64,000 nt of DNA from Strigamia acuminata (Eukaryota; Arthropoda; Chilopoda; Geophilomorpha; Linotaeniidae): NCBI GenBank assembly GCA_949358305.1, contig OX442322.1, positions 6,696,001 through 6,760,000 on the forward strand. Reading direction: 5' to 3'. Both the position numbers and the translations under genes were made by a program. The notes beneath the pieces were generated by a model. That model searched no databases and was not told the origin of the DNA. It worked only from the letters and a program-made list of their open reading frames with translations. Position 1 is the first letter of the stretch, and each line of letters opens with the position of its first letter. Below are positions 29,601 through 38,680 of the stretch, one piece after another.

Positions 29601-31089
29601 GGCTGCAGCAATGTGCGAAGAATTGGATACTCTCGAAGAGTTGGAAGAGTTTGAAGTTAAACCTCGTCCCAACCACTCACATATCATGGGTAACAAATGG
29701 ATATTCAAGGTCAAATATAACGATTTAGGGAAAATTGTTTGCTATCGTGCACGACTGGTGGCACAGGGTTTCAGACAGATTTACAATGTTGACTACAAGG
29801 AGGTATTTAGCCCAGTAGTTAATATTGTGCTAATTAGATTGTTTTTCTGTCTACTGGTGGTTCTGCGCGGTTGGACCGACGTTCACTTGGATGTCAAGTG
29901 CGCCTACCTTTATGGTAAACTTGACTATCCAATTCATATGGAACTGCCCAAAGGTGTGAAAACCCGACATCCGAATACAGTTTGGTATCTGATAAAATCA
30001 CTATATGGTTTGAAACAATCGGGGAGAATGTGGTACCAAGCTTTAGATGAAGCACTGAACAAAATTGGTTTTGATAAAGTTAAAGGTTGCAATTGTGTTT
30101 ATGCATATGGTAAACAGGCTATACTATTAGTCTATGTTGATGATATGGTTCTATTTGCTGAAACTGAAAAGGTCAGAGATATGTTAATAAAAGCTTTGAA
30201 GGGGCATTTTAATATTGTTAACTTAGGCCGGGTTTCGAAACTGCTGGGGGTTCAGTTTAATAGAGGCCATAATAAACTACAACTGCACCAAACCAATTTC
30301 ATAGACAAATTAGCTAAAGCGTATGCCGTTGTCCCAAACAACTTGATTAAAGTGCCGATAACGGTTGGTACCACATTATTAGAATGTAAAGATTGTGAAC
30401 TAGACAATGAATTTCCCTACAGAAACCTTGTGGGTAGTCTCATGTTTTTAGCATCGCGCACCCGTCCAGACATCATGTATTCTGTTATTTTCATGTCGCA
30501 GTTCAACACGCGCCATTCACTAAAACATGTGAAATCACTGATGCAAATACTGCAATATGTAGTTAACACAAAGGAATATTGCATTGACTTAAGCAATTGC
30601 AAAAGTGAGGAGTTGTACTCCTATAGTGATGCATCTTGGGCGACAGATTTGGTTGGATGCAAAAGTTTTGGTGGATATATCATGTGTCTGGGTGGAGGCG
30701 TTATTGGATGGGGTTGCAAGAAGCAATCAGTTGTTGCTTGCAGCTCTATGGAGTCGGAATATATAGCGTTATCTCATGCAGTACGAGAAGCATACTGGGT
30801 GGGAACTTTGTTTGAGAACTGTCTTTTATTTGACAGAGTTAATACGCCTATTATATATTCAGATTCCTTGTCGTCGATCCAATTCGCCACAAATGATATA
30901 GAAAATACGAAGACAAAACACATTCGTATTAGATACTTTTTCCTTCGCGACTGGTTTGAGAAGGGCTATTTTAAATTGTCAAAGGTCCCAGGCCAGTGGA
31001 ATGTGGCTGATATTTTCACTAAGTGGATATCTGGTGAAAAGATCAAGTCATTATGTGGAAAGGTATTTAGTGTGTTAACCCGAAAGTGA
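26668..31089 (+). CDS. C3 copia gag-pol polyprotein (1473 residues), intact
   Basis: ATG at 26668 (context ACCATGG) begins MAEKDITKSA. Copia gag occupies residues 1-235 and one CCHC knuckle 242-255, followed by an RGRGRGRG basic patch. The protease site reads WYLDSCASHH (Asp322), with cysteine in place of the usual glycine of D-S-G. The integrase HHCC finger follows, with Asp538, Asp601 and Glu637 (DD35E). RT has RARLVAQGFRQ and YVDD at 1156-1159, and RNase H has YSDASWA and NVADIFTKW. There is no stop or frameshift. The product should assemble particles, process itself, reverse-transcribe and integrate. Whether the variant protease motif is functional is the main doubt. Confidence 0.95.
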   Translation: MAEKDITKSATAGITKLDKVNYIQWAIDVQLLLEEKGLWPFATGKQEAPDAATASQDMKDRFERNKAKSRAIILQCIVPRLQPAAMKFKTTKEVLDHLKALFEPSSLAREAVLIENFYLMRRLDNEEVDAFISRVEKAADDLTAAEDHLKPQDSNKAYLLINRIGKDYEHQVQAIYQWSKADFTFDKVSKSLLAEANRRRLSAESDKAMETTVAYYMNQQGRSDASSSKTSQSKSSTESLICYNCGLPGHYARDCTAPKVSKGDQKSRGRGRGRGRGKKGGHVQKAQPESHSGKAAWFANVIGSPLVCSATVENQVSDWYLDSCASHHVCGNRDLFYDFTELTPMRLELGEGSSSITGRGTIELSVKVDGIVKEITLNNVYYVKGFKRNLISIGKIDCSKCHIDIFNNVMRIYQNDSKVCLMLGKLDGGLYRVVGPVKCKSADKPCLNGSHIDTLTNTSSKPESHSVSVNVWHQRYAHMYTKGLNYLTNNNDVKGINFHDHVHKGLCENCEISKSTRASFRSESRVLTTNPLELLHMDLWGPCQTPSLEGANYLLCIIDDSTRYSWIFPLKTKEKVFETYKNFHMRVERLSGSKIKSIRTDRGGEFVSREFENFLTNLGVSFQRTNSFSAKMDGVAERVNRTVLNSVRAILLSAGLPKSLWAELAMTVIYLKNRYPHARLNNQIPYVLWRKRPLTVTHLRVPGALAYVHIPKAHRKTKLEPRAWKGVIVGYAMGTRGYRIWDPISDNVYENKHLKIDESKVYKDVVKTHVGDSSFDISDGNDSFYNPIDSSDESDDDEPSQPPKTIPKPTVAPSAPPAPPAPSVIHPFVTTRKQVPVATTPLRPTRVAIRTPIPNKPGWEREEVQRQSGTTKGQWDIYFYPPGQRTPLRSRPEIKEYCEKELKVPYNANEYDWKLTQRPIETVVQETSFNDPVGQAEPESPPVNDSDPEFYTVRVYCAEGIQPNTFEEAIASPQKDEWAAAMCEELDTLEELEEFEVKPRPNHSHIMGNKWIFKVKYNDLGKIVCYRARLVAQGFRQIYNVDYKEVFSPVVNIVLIRLFFCLLVVLRGWTDVHLDVKCAYLYGKLDYPIHMELPKGVKTRHPNTVWYLIKSLYGLKQSGRMWYQALDEALNKIGFDKVKGCNCVYAYGKQAILLVYVDDMVLFAETEKVRDMLIKALKGHFNIVNLGRVSKLLGVQFNRGHNKLQLHQTNFIDKLAKAYAVVPNNLIKVPITVGTTLLECKDCELDNEFPYRNLVGSLMFLASRTRPDIMYSVIFMSQFNTRHSLKHVKSLMQILQYVVNTKEYCIDLSNCKSEELYSYSDASWATDLVGCKSFGGYIMCLGGGVIGWGCKKQSVVACSSMESEYIALSHAVREAYWVGTLFENCLLFDRVNTPIIYSDSLSSIQFATNDIENTKTKHIRIRYFFLRDWFEKGYFKLSKVPGQWNVADIFTKWISGEKIKSLCGKVFSVLTRK

Positions 31090-31153
31090 CCGTTTAATGC
31101 GGGCCATGGCATTGTGTCATGGCATGGATTTGGTATGCAGGAGCCTGTGTGTC

Positions 31154-31302
31154 GGGCCATGCTGCAGAATCCATACAGGTCGCGGTCGGGTTCATGTGTC
31201 ATCTGACCATGTGGCAGAATCCGTACTCGGATCACGGTCGGGCACATGTACCTGGGCCATGCTGCAGTATCTGTATGGATCGCGGCCGGGCACAGGTAAC
31301 CT
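31154..31302 (+). repeat. Three imperfect ~50-bp tandem repeats in the C3 3' UTR
   Basis: Units at 31154-31204, 31205-31253 and 31254-31302 share CCATG-TG-CAG-ATC and CGGTCGGG blocks. They lie between the pol stop and the polypurine tract (TTTAAGGGGGCGCT before 31384). Confidence 0.85.
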
Positions 31303-31383
31303 TGTGAAGCGTTGGTACCTGCCGTGACACAGTGCCAGTTTGTTGTTATCAACTAATGGACAACTTTGATTTAAGGGGGCGCT

Positions 31384-31583
31384 TGTTAGCATTTTGTAAA
31401 TAAAGAGTTATCCATTAGTTGAAATGTCGTGCATAACCAATGTGAAAAATAACCATTGTTATGTCTAATTGTCATATCTTATGTGCAGTGTGAAAATAAT
31501 TTAATTTGCTGTTGATATGATTAAAGAAAATATTTGTTTATTTTTGATCTTAAAGCTTGGGCAATTGTTGTATTTATTTTTAA
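31384..31583 (+). repeat. C3 truncated 3' LTR (first 200 bp)
   Basis: It begins TGTTAGCATT directly after the polypurine tract, as a true 3' LTR should. Identity with the LTR stops after TATTTTTAA, and five unmatched bases TTGTT lead into the duplicated flank. Confidence 0.9.
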
Positions 31584-31588
31584 TTGTT

Positions 31589-32063
31589 ATGTTATGTTTC
31601 TCACCTGCAAAGATGGCGTCTCATTATTTCACCTGTTAACTTTTCCAATCCACTGCAGCAACTAAACTATCTGCATGAGTTCACAATTAAAACTCAACAC
31701 AGTCAATGGACGGGCGTCTGCCCTGGGGGAGTGGGGGAGATTCGTCTTCTCTACCATTGGGTGGCTTTAGTCACCTGTCCACCCCGCTTTGTGCAAAGGA
31801 ATGTGCCTTGCACTGAGCGGGCAGAACCAACACAAAAATCAACCAAGATACACGTAAAAGCCAAACGTCCTACAACGATCAAGCCTAAGTACAAAGACTT
31901 CAGGAGTGACCTAGGACAAGGGACTTCCAACGTGAGTACGATTGATTTGTGTTAACCTCCGCAGAGTAACCTGCGAAATAAGATTACCACACTATTTTAG
32001 CAAACCAGCTAGAAATAGTAACCCTACTCCACTTTAGCGAGTTGTGCAGACAAACGGTCGCAC
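31589..32063. repeat. Second copy of the sequence left of C3 (C2 LTR end plus X)
   Basis: Matches 25239-25713 at a constant offset of 6350 bases, including the last 111 bases of the C2 LTR. It continues without a break into the next LTR, so the repeated block is 1283 bp (25239-26521 and 31589-32871). Confidence 0.95.
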
Positions 32064-32871
32064 TGTTAGCATTTTGTAAATAAAGAGTTATCCATTAGTT
32101 GAAATGTCGTGCATAACCAATGTGAAAAATAACCATTGTTATGTCTAATTGTCATATCTTATGTGCAGTGTGAAAATAATTTAATTTGTTGTTGATATGA
32201 TTAAAGAAAATATTTGTTTATTTTTGATCTTAAAGCTTGGGCAATTGTTGTATTTATTTTTAAGCCCCATATAAATGTAATAATTTATTTGATTCAAATG
32301 ACAATTGCCTTTTATGTATATAAAATTAATGTTTTTGAATTTGTAAGATTAATCACAACCATTTAGATATGTGTGTGATTGATCCATGCTTTTTGTATTG
32401 TAAAAGCATTATTTATGATGCAGACCTGTATGATTTATCCTGTATTTATACATAATACCTGTAACCTATGCTTTGAGATTATATTCTGTATCTGGTTTGG
32501 AGAGTGCAAAAATGGCTGCCTCCAGTCCTGTATCAAGCTGCAAATAAATGGCTCAACATTTTCATTTTACCAGGTGTTAGTAAGTTGAATTCATCATAAT
32601 TTACTTTGTTTATTGGCACTATAAGCACAGAAGTGCGGCCACAACATTTGCCAGTGATTTTTTGGACATTTTGGTGCAATTTCGGAACATTTCTGTTCGC
32701 ACCGCAAATCGCGTACTTTTCATGCCCAGGACGAGGCCCCGGCTCCCGCCGACGTATACGTGGATTTCCGTCAAAATCGAAATTGCGGAATTTCGTGATT
32801 TTCACCAGGATTTCAAGTTGGGCACCGCTTCCACTGCCCAACACCGGGTCAGCAGCCACCAGTGGTCATCA
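32064..32871 (+). repeat. C3 outer 3' LTR (808 bp)
   Basis: Full length, followed by the CGCAC target duplication and the right part of X. Confidence 0.93.
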
Positions 32872-32876
32872 CGCAC

Positions 32877-33395
32877 AAGCCTAAATTGCAGTAACCACGA
32901 CGAGCGTTCCCGCCGCTGTGTGTTTCGCCGGGAACCACCAAGCGTCCGCCGCTGTGTGATCGCCGGTCATCTAAACAAAACCCTAAACCTAGACAACAGC
33001 CGAAGTAAGACCTTTTAGGCATTCACTCGCGCCCGACCAGCGTGAGCCTGAGAGACCAGACGAAGAAACGTGAGACGAGGACGCCATCCATTGCCACGCC
33101 GGCCCAAGACGGCACCATGTTACCACGCGGACGCCATCTTGGATCTAGAGCGCCAACAAAGGACGACCTCGACCAGTTTCCCGCCATCCTTCATACCTCC
33201 TACCTTTTTATCCCTTTACATACTTTTATTCCCTTTTACCTGTACATTCCGTATAATAAATACATTTATTATATTTACCTTTTACATTGTTTGCCGTGTG
33301 ATATTCTTTTGGGTAACCGCTTGAGTAAAGCGGTAGTGAGAGATTAGTAAGTGACTCATACCACGAGTTAGCGACAGATAGAGTTGAGCGCGACA
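32877..33395. other. Host sequence X, right part
   Basis: Continues X after C3. It contains a direct repeat (CGCCGCTGTGTG blocks near 32911 and 32952), AATAAATACATTTATT near 33257, and an end-like GCGCGACACA near 33386. The AATAAA and ending suggest the 3' part of an LTR, but its left end is not recognisable. No gene is seen. Confidence 0.45.
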
Positions 33396-33714
33396 CATTC
33401 TTGTATCAATTTATCATTTCTAACACCAGATGGTGTCATTCTATGTTTTTCACACATCCAAGATGTCCGCCTGCGTGTCTGCAGGTTCTTGCTTATCATT
33501 CTCGTTCAAATGGACTCCAATTTGTAAGTGCTTTTATTTATAATTAAATATTGTTTATTTTTACATTCTTTTGTTGTATTTGGCCGCATATAAGCACGTT
33601 TAAACGTGCGGCGTCTCGTTGTTGTCTCGTCATTATCGGCGATAGTTTGCGCCCGCCATTTCGGCCGCGCGCGTGATATTTTCACGGCGTTTACCGTTTC
33701 CACATGGTCAGTTT
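33396..33714 (+). repeat. Copia LTR remnant, left part
   Basis: It resembles the R/U5 half of the C1 LTR: a GGTGTC block, ACATCCAAGATG, then GGCCGCATATAAGCACG with the perfect palindrome GCACGTTTAAACGTGC at 33594-33609. It is split by a solo LTR and ends at 34621 with CCTCTGCCACA. The 5' part is missing. Confidence 0.6.
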
Positions 33715-34586
33715 TGTTAGGTCATGTGTCAATGTTGAGCGTTATCTAACAATAGTAGCAATTAAAATAATTGCGAATCCATGTTTAAAAATTTGTGAGT
33801 TCTGAATTACAATTTGTAATTTTGATTATGTCGGAGTAATTGAACTATATTAGGATATTATTGTGTAAAATGTCGTTTATTGAATCGATGATATGTAGAG
33901 TAAATGTAGTGAAAGAATTCCGATGTATTAATGTGTTTTACGTCGTGTATCGGCGATGTGTTTGACATCACGTGCAATTTCGTGACGTTTTCATATCGCC
34001 TAGACTTGAAATGATGATGTCAGATTGATGGCATCATCATGATTAACGATTGTTTCTGTTTTTATCATTTAACATGTAAATAACATGATTTGTTCACATT
34101 TTAACATGATTGGATTTGAAGAGAATAAAACTTCACTTTTTCGTTATGTTTTCAACCGTGTGAGTGCTTATTATTTCCTCCATGCATCTAATTAAATATG
34201 CACAGAAGTAGGGTTAACTCAAAGCAACTTCACTAGTTTTTCTCCACTGGAACAAGAAACTTTTGGCTACGAGCTGATAAGCCCAATGCGCATTCGACGT
34301 TCTTTTTTCCGGAACAATTCGCATTTATTAAGGACAATAATGACTGTGTGATATACTCACACGTGAGTACTAATATTTATTAAATACACTTATTAAATAT
34401 TACATTTATTTGTTTGAGTGGACGTCGTATCGAGCGGCGGACAGATACGTTTTACCTGCGTGCGCCTCGTATTGCCGTGCAGCCAACGACACGGACGCGT
34501 GTTCGGGAATTAGATAGGACTTTTACCATACGGTTTTCCACGTAAATTCCACTGCGAAATACTTTGTTTTGTGTGATTATCCTACA
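33715..34586 (+). repeat. Solo LTR (872 bp) with target duplication
   Basis: It begins TGTTAGGTCATG and ends ATCCTACA, flanked by AGTTT at 33710-33714 and 34587-34591. No internal region is present, so it is the product of LTR-LTR recombination. The orientation follows from AATAAAAC near 34126 and is moderately certain. The family is unlike the other LTRs here. Confidence 0.8.
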
Positions 34587-34591
34587 AGTTT

Positions 34592-34621
34592 GACCACTTT
34601 GCGCCTCCTCCTCTGCCACAA
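34592..34621 (+). repeat. Copia LTR remnant, right part
   Basis: The last 30 bases of the LTR split by the solo LTR, ending CCTCCTCTGCCACA like the C1 LTR end. Confidence 0.55.
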
Positions 34622-34806
34622 AATGACCCACCAAAATCCCCACTTAAAATTAACAAAGATAAATACGAAATAGGAGAAATAGATGAATCCATTGCCGTTG
34701 CAATTTCTCGTGCAAATGAAGGCACGGCGCGGCTTTCTCGAAAAGCCGGAGAAAACGCAGTTCAGACGTTAATGTCCGAACTCTTCTCGATAAATCGAGG
34801 CTCTTC
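34622..34806 (-). repeat. K: copia leader fragment (minus strand)
   Basis: It matches the gag leaders of G (about 55128-55312) and H (about 57357-57545), including CTCGTGCAAATGAAGGCACGGCG and AAATCGAGGCTCTTC. It is cut on the left by the plus-strand LTR end and on the right by the H LTR, so H inserted into this older copy. Confidence 0.75.
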
Positions 34807-35362
34807 TGTAGCAGAGGAGAGCGGCGCAAATTCGGCGATAGCCGAATGTGGAAGCGAAAATGGCGGCGTCGTGTCTCTGACACGAACGTAAATGCGACGT
34901 GACTGATTTGAAAAGAAGCGCGCGGCGAAATGCCGCTTATGTGCGCTTAAATTAATAGTAAAGAGCACCTAATGTGCTTTAAACAATAAACAACTGTCTA
35001 AAAACATAAAAGTTTAATTGAAATGAAAGGAATCTTACATATTAGGATTTCCAATGTTGAAAAAGGTGGAAAAGTGCACACGCCTGTGTGCGCTGCCATC
35101 TTGGATTGAATAATGATACATGGGTGACACCTAGTGTCATAATTAAGCGTTATACAAAGCGAGATGTAGGAAAACAAATAGTATGAACTAGGCAATGCAT
35201 GGTGTTGCATGCTAAAGTGCCAAACAAATATAAATATCAGAAATAATTGAATTACATAATAAATAAGTAAATAACAAGGAATATATCGGGATAAAAAATA
35301 AATAAATGATCAAATGTGATCCTATATCACATCGACACACTTTGGGCCATTTTAGACCAACA
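34807..35362 (-). repeat. H 3' LTR (556 bp)
   Basis: On the minus strand it starts TGTTGGTC after the polypurine tract CGAAAGGGGGAAT (35363-35375) and ends CTCTGCTACA. Its GCGCACATAAGCGGC segment forms the same TATA-in-hairpin layout as in C1. Confidence 0.88.
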
Positions 35363-35580
35363 ATTCCCCCTTTCGATGGAAATAGGATCAGGGGAAATGA
35401 CAATCGAATACTGGAATTACAGTGTATATGAAATCGAAAAAAAATAATAAAGTCGAATCATCGAGCTGGGTAATGTTATTGAAGAACGCTACGAAAGCCC
35501 GAATATTCCCACTGGAAGTCGATGATCCTCGATGTCGGGTAAATAAAATAGGATTGTCACGATAAAGTCACGGTGAATTC
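35363..35580 (-). other. H 3' untranslated region
   Basis: Non-coding, related to the C1 3' UTR. Polypurine tract at its left end. Confidence 0.7.
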
Positions 35581-36600
35581 AGTGTCGGAAGATCTTGTCG
35601 ATTAACGACTTCAAACGTTCCGAACCAAGCCATTTGGTGAAAATGTCCGCAATGTTCTGTTCACCGGATACTTTATGAAGGTCGAAACATCCCGCCTTAT
35701 ACCACCCTCGCAGCCAATGATATTTGACGCGAATATGTTTGGTCTTGGAATTTTCCACGTCATTTTCAGTAAACTGGATAGCCGAGAGAGCGTCGGAATA
35801 GATCATTGGTCGGGATTGTCGGTTGAGAACTGGAAATTTGGAGTAAATGTGGTCGAGCCAGAAGGATTTTTTAACACATTCCACTAGAGAGAGAAATTCC
35901 GCCTCCATAGTAGAACATGCGACCGTTGACTGTTTTCGGCATGACCAGCCGATAGGCACATTTCCGATAAAGTTGATATAGCCGCCGAAACTTAGGGACG
36001 TTGTTAGATCGCTTGCCCACGACGCATCCGTGAAAGCCCACAACTGACTCGAATTACAGTTAGAAAGTTCGATTCGATAGTCGATGGTGTTAGCAACATA
36101 CTGGAGAACTTGTGTGAGGGCTCGGATGTGCGTTTTGTCGTAACATGTGTTGAATTGGCTCAACGAAATAACTGAGAATAAGATATCGGGTCGCAATTGC
36201 CGTAAATGTACACACAATTGCACGCGGGCATCTTCCGAAAACCGAGGGCTCGAAGCGTTCCATCCAACTTTTCGTACCACTCCCTCCCTGATTGGTGAAG
36301 TCCGTAGAGGGATTTAACAAGCAGCCAGACATTTCCGGGATTCGAACAAGTTGCACCTGCGGGGATGCGCATGTATACCTTGTGCTTCAGGTCCCCATAC
36401 AGGTATGCACTTTTGACGTCGAGGTGAGCATCCTTCCATCCTCTGAGGACGACCAGAAGACAGAAGAATAGCCGGATTAAAACAAAGTTCACGACTGGGC
36501 TAAAGACCTCGTCGTAGTCAACCCCGATGGTCTGGCGAAAGCCCTGTGCACGATAACGAGTTATTTCGCCGCTTAGATTCGTTTTCAGTTTGAAGATCCA
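35579..36600 (-). pseudogene. H copia RT and RNase H remnant
   Basis: Read on the minus strand it begins at WIFKLKTN, where the G insertion splits the frame. RT shows YRAQGFRQT (four residues RLVA lost), DEVFSPVVN, LDVKSAYLYG and SLYGLHQSGREW. After CNCVYIYGN the sequence jumps, with a frame change, to RPDILFSV. The catalytic YVDD and about 100 residues around it are therefore deleted. RNase H (AFTDASWAS, NIADIFTKWLG) is complete and ends before the 3' UTR. The protein cannot polymerise DNA. Confidence 0.88.
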
Positions 36601-36605
36601 TTTAC

Positions 36606-37193
36606 TGTAGGACAGAGGGGCGCAGATATTGGCGAAATATCGCCGGGAAGCGTGCAAATGGCGTCGCAAATGTGCGACGGTTAATTCCGATAACGGAAAT
36701 GGCGTCGCCGATGTTCGCAAATGAGCGACGAACGATACGCATCCGTATCGTGAAATGCGGCGCCGAAATACAATGCAAAGAAGTGTTTTACACTTATACA
36801 AACGTGTAAAACGAGTTAAAACAAAATATAATTCTATTTAATCATTGGAAACAAAATAAACTTACATATTGGAGAGAAAATTGGCAGGAAAGCTCTAACT
36901 GAGATGTCTGCCATCTTGGTTTGGAAATACAAAGCAACTTGGGCACTCTGGTGCCAGATAACAGTATTAAAGTTAACAAAAGAATAAATCTTATAGATAT
37001 AAACAGATATCATACGGAATTACGTATGTGACAGCACGTATCATACGGAATTACGTATGTAACAGCATGAAACCGTTAACAAATGCCGTATTCGACATAT
37101 ACAAACAATAAATGTAATTAATACATTGAACTAAACATCGAGATAATGGAAATCACATTTGGTATCGACAAATAAGTGGTCTTTTGACTAACA
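36606..37193 (-). repeat. G 3' LTR (588 bp)
   Basis: On the minus strand it runs from TGTTAGTCAAAAG to CCTCTGTCCTACA. The polypurine tract GAAGAGGGGATT lies at 37194-37205. A direct repeat CATACGGAATTACGTATG occurs near 37012 and 37038. Confidence 0.93.
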
Positions 37194-37341
37194 AATCCCC
37201 TCTTCGATAGCAAATGGGGGAAAAATACAAACAAATGCTGGAATTACAGCGTATTACATTCAGAAAAACAAATAATATGGGCGAATAATCAAACCGGGTA
37301 CTAATATTGAAGAACTCTTCACTAAGGAAGCCCGAGAATTC
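37194..37341 (-). other. G 3' UTR, part between LTR and element L
   Basis: Continues at 42855 on the other side of L. GAGAATTC at 37334-37341 is the L target duplication. Confidence 0.85.
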
Positions 37342-38119
37342 GATGCCGGGTCGTTTAGTCGTAATTCACATAGTCGACGCCTTTTAGTCTACGCCATTTA
37401 GTCGACACGGTCACTTAGTCGACGTTTTTTGACGACTAAGTGACCTGTTCGACTAAACGGCGTAGACTAAACGGCGTAGACTAAACGGCGTCGACTAAGT
37501 GTAAAATAAAACCATTTTTTTTGTAATTTAACAAAACCACCAATGCAATAGTTTCGCCAGCAAATATACGATACAAACAACCGTCAATAAGAGACTCCAC
37601 GCAGCTAAACACGACGAATGTAGCGATGTTTCCTCCAGTGTGTGACTGGGAACACTCCCGTTGTCTTTCAAACGTGAAACACCGAAGATTGCTTTAAAAT
37701 TTGACATCAAACAACGGATTGTGCCGTGTTCCATCTCTCCCACCATAAATGCTAACAGAGCCAAGGCAGTGGCGCACTTACAACGGGTTTTGACCGCTAT
37801 TGATTCATCGTTAAGTGTTGTTGTCTACACGGGACTTAACTCGGCAAACAACAACTCGCTACTACTTCCGGGACCGAATTGAATGCAAGTTAAAACGGCT
37901 AAAATGGCCGCGGTCGACTGTTCTTCAACCTTGCCACATCGGAAAGAAATGTGCACGCTAAGATTTTCTGCATGGATTCTAAACACGTCACGACAGTTTG
38001 TCTTCCTTTCGAGTTTCGCACGTGTGTTCACAGTTGAGGGTAAACAACCCGGCTTCATAACATCTACCCCATCTTGTTATGTCGACTAAACGTGCGTCGA
38101 CTAGACGTAACGTCGACTA

Positions 38120-38441
38120 TGTTGAATTCTTGTTGAAATCACTTGTGAATGCATAGATATGCAGTGGAGTGAAGAAAACTAGTAAAGAATGAATGTGCCA
38201 GGTGTTAACAGGTGAGAAAGCAAACTAAGAGTGAGTTTATTCAAAAAGTCATGTGACTCCCCTCAGGTATACACTGCCACCTTGTGGTAAAGAATACAAA
38301 CTCTTTGTAAACAAAGCTGTTGCAATTAGTGCAACTAATTGCAGACAGAAACAAATGGTCATTAAATACAGAAAGAACCATCATTGCATTGACAATACGA
38401 TAAAGAATACATATACAATGAGTGGTAATACTATTCTAACA
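38120..38441 (-). repeat. E 3' LTR (322 bp)
   Basis: On the minus strand it follows the polypurine tract ACGGGGGCCGAT (38442-38453). It contains CCACAAGGTGGCAGTG, close to the CTCF core. Confidence 0.92.
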
Positions 38442-38680
38442 ATCGGCCCCCGTATTGTCAAGCACTTAAAGTACTTAAATCAACTAGGAAACGGTTACAA
38501 AAATGTACAAGATCGTTTTTGTCAACGGATTTCGTAAAGATATCCGCATAGTTAGACTTTGTCCCTACATGTGCGATTTGGAGATTATTTGTTCAAAACG
38601 AGTAGGAATGCAAACATCGAGATGATTCGCTTCAAAGCTGAGAGTTAGCTCATCAATGTCCAAATCGAAATCATCCGTTG
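38442..38680 (-). other. E 3' end: residual RNase H tail and UTR
   Basis: In another frame than the upstream ORF, the minus strand encodes HVGTKSNYADIFTKSV, the C-terminal signature of copia RNase H, and ends in TGA before the polypurine tract. It shows where the RT-RNase H deletion rejoined, at about 38600-38620. Confidence 0.8.

Larger units (their letters stand above)
25714..32871 (+). mobile_element. C3: Ty1/copia element with intact polyprotein and rearranged 3' end
   Basis: The 808-bp LTR at 25714-26521 and the 808-bp LTR at 32064-32871 are flanked on the outside by CGCAC (25709-25713 and 32872-32876). Between the pol stop and the last LTR lie a first 200-bp piece of LTR (31384-31583) and a second copy of the left flank. 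I noticed only four differences between the full LTRs, so the insertion is recent. Gag-pol is uninterrupted, but the usual template structure is disturbed by the extra flank copy. Confidence 0.92.

Noticed and set aside
34985..35403. Frames in the H LTR and 3' UTR
   Set aside because: LTR sequence without protein similarity.
37400..37500. CRISPR-like short repeats
   Set aside because: The repeats are head-to-head and tandem without unique spacers, at a transposon end in a eukaryotic genome.
37528..37764. Minus-strand frame in L with a hydrophobic C-terminus
   Set aside because: It is short, with no recognisable transposase or host domain. It could be a captured gene fragment, but nothing proves it.
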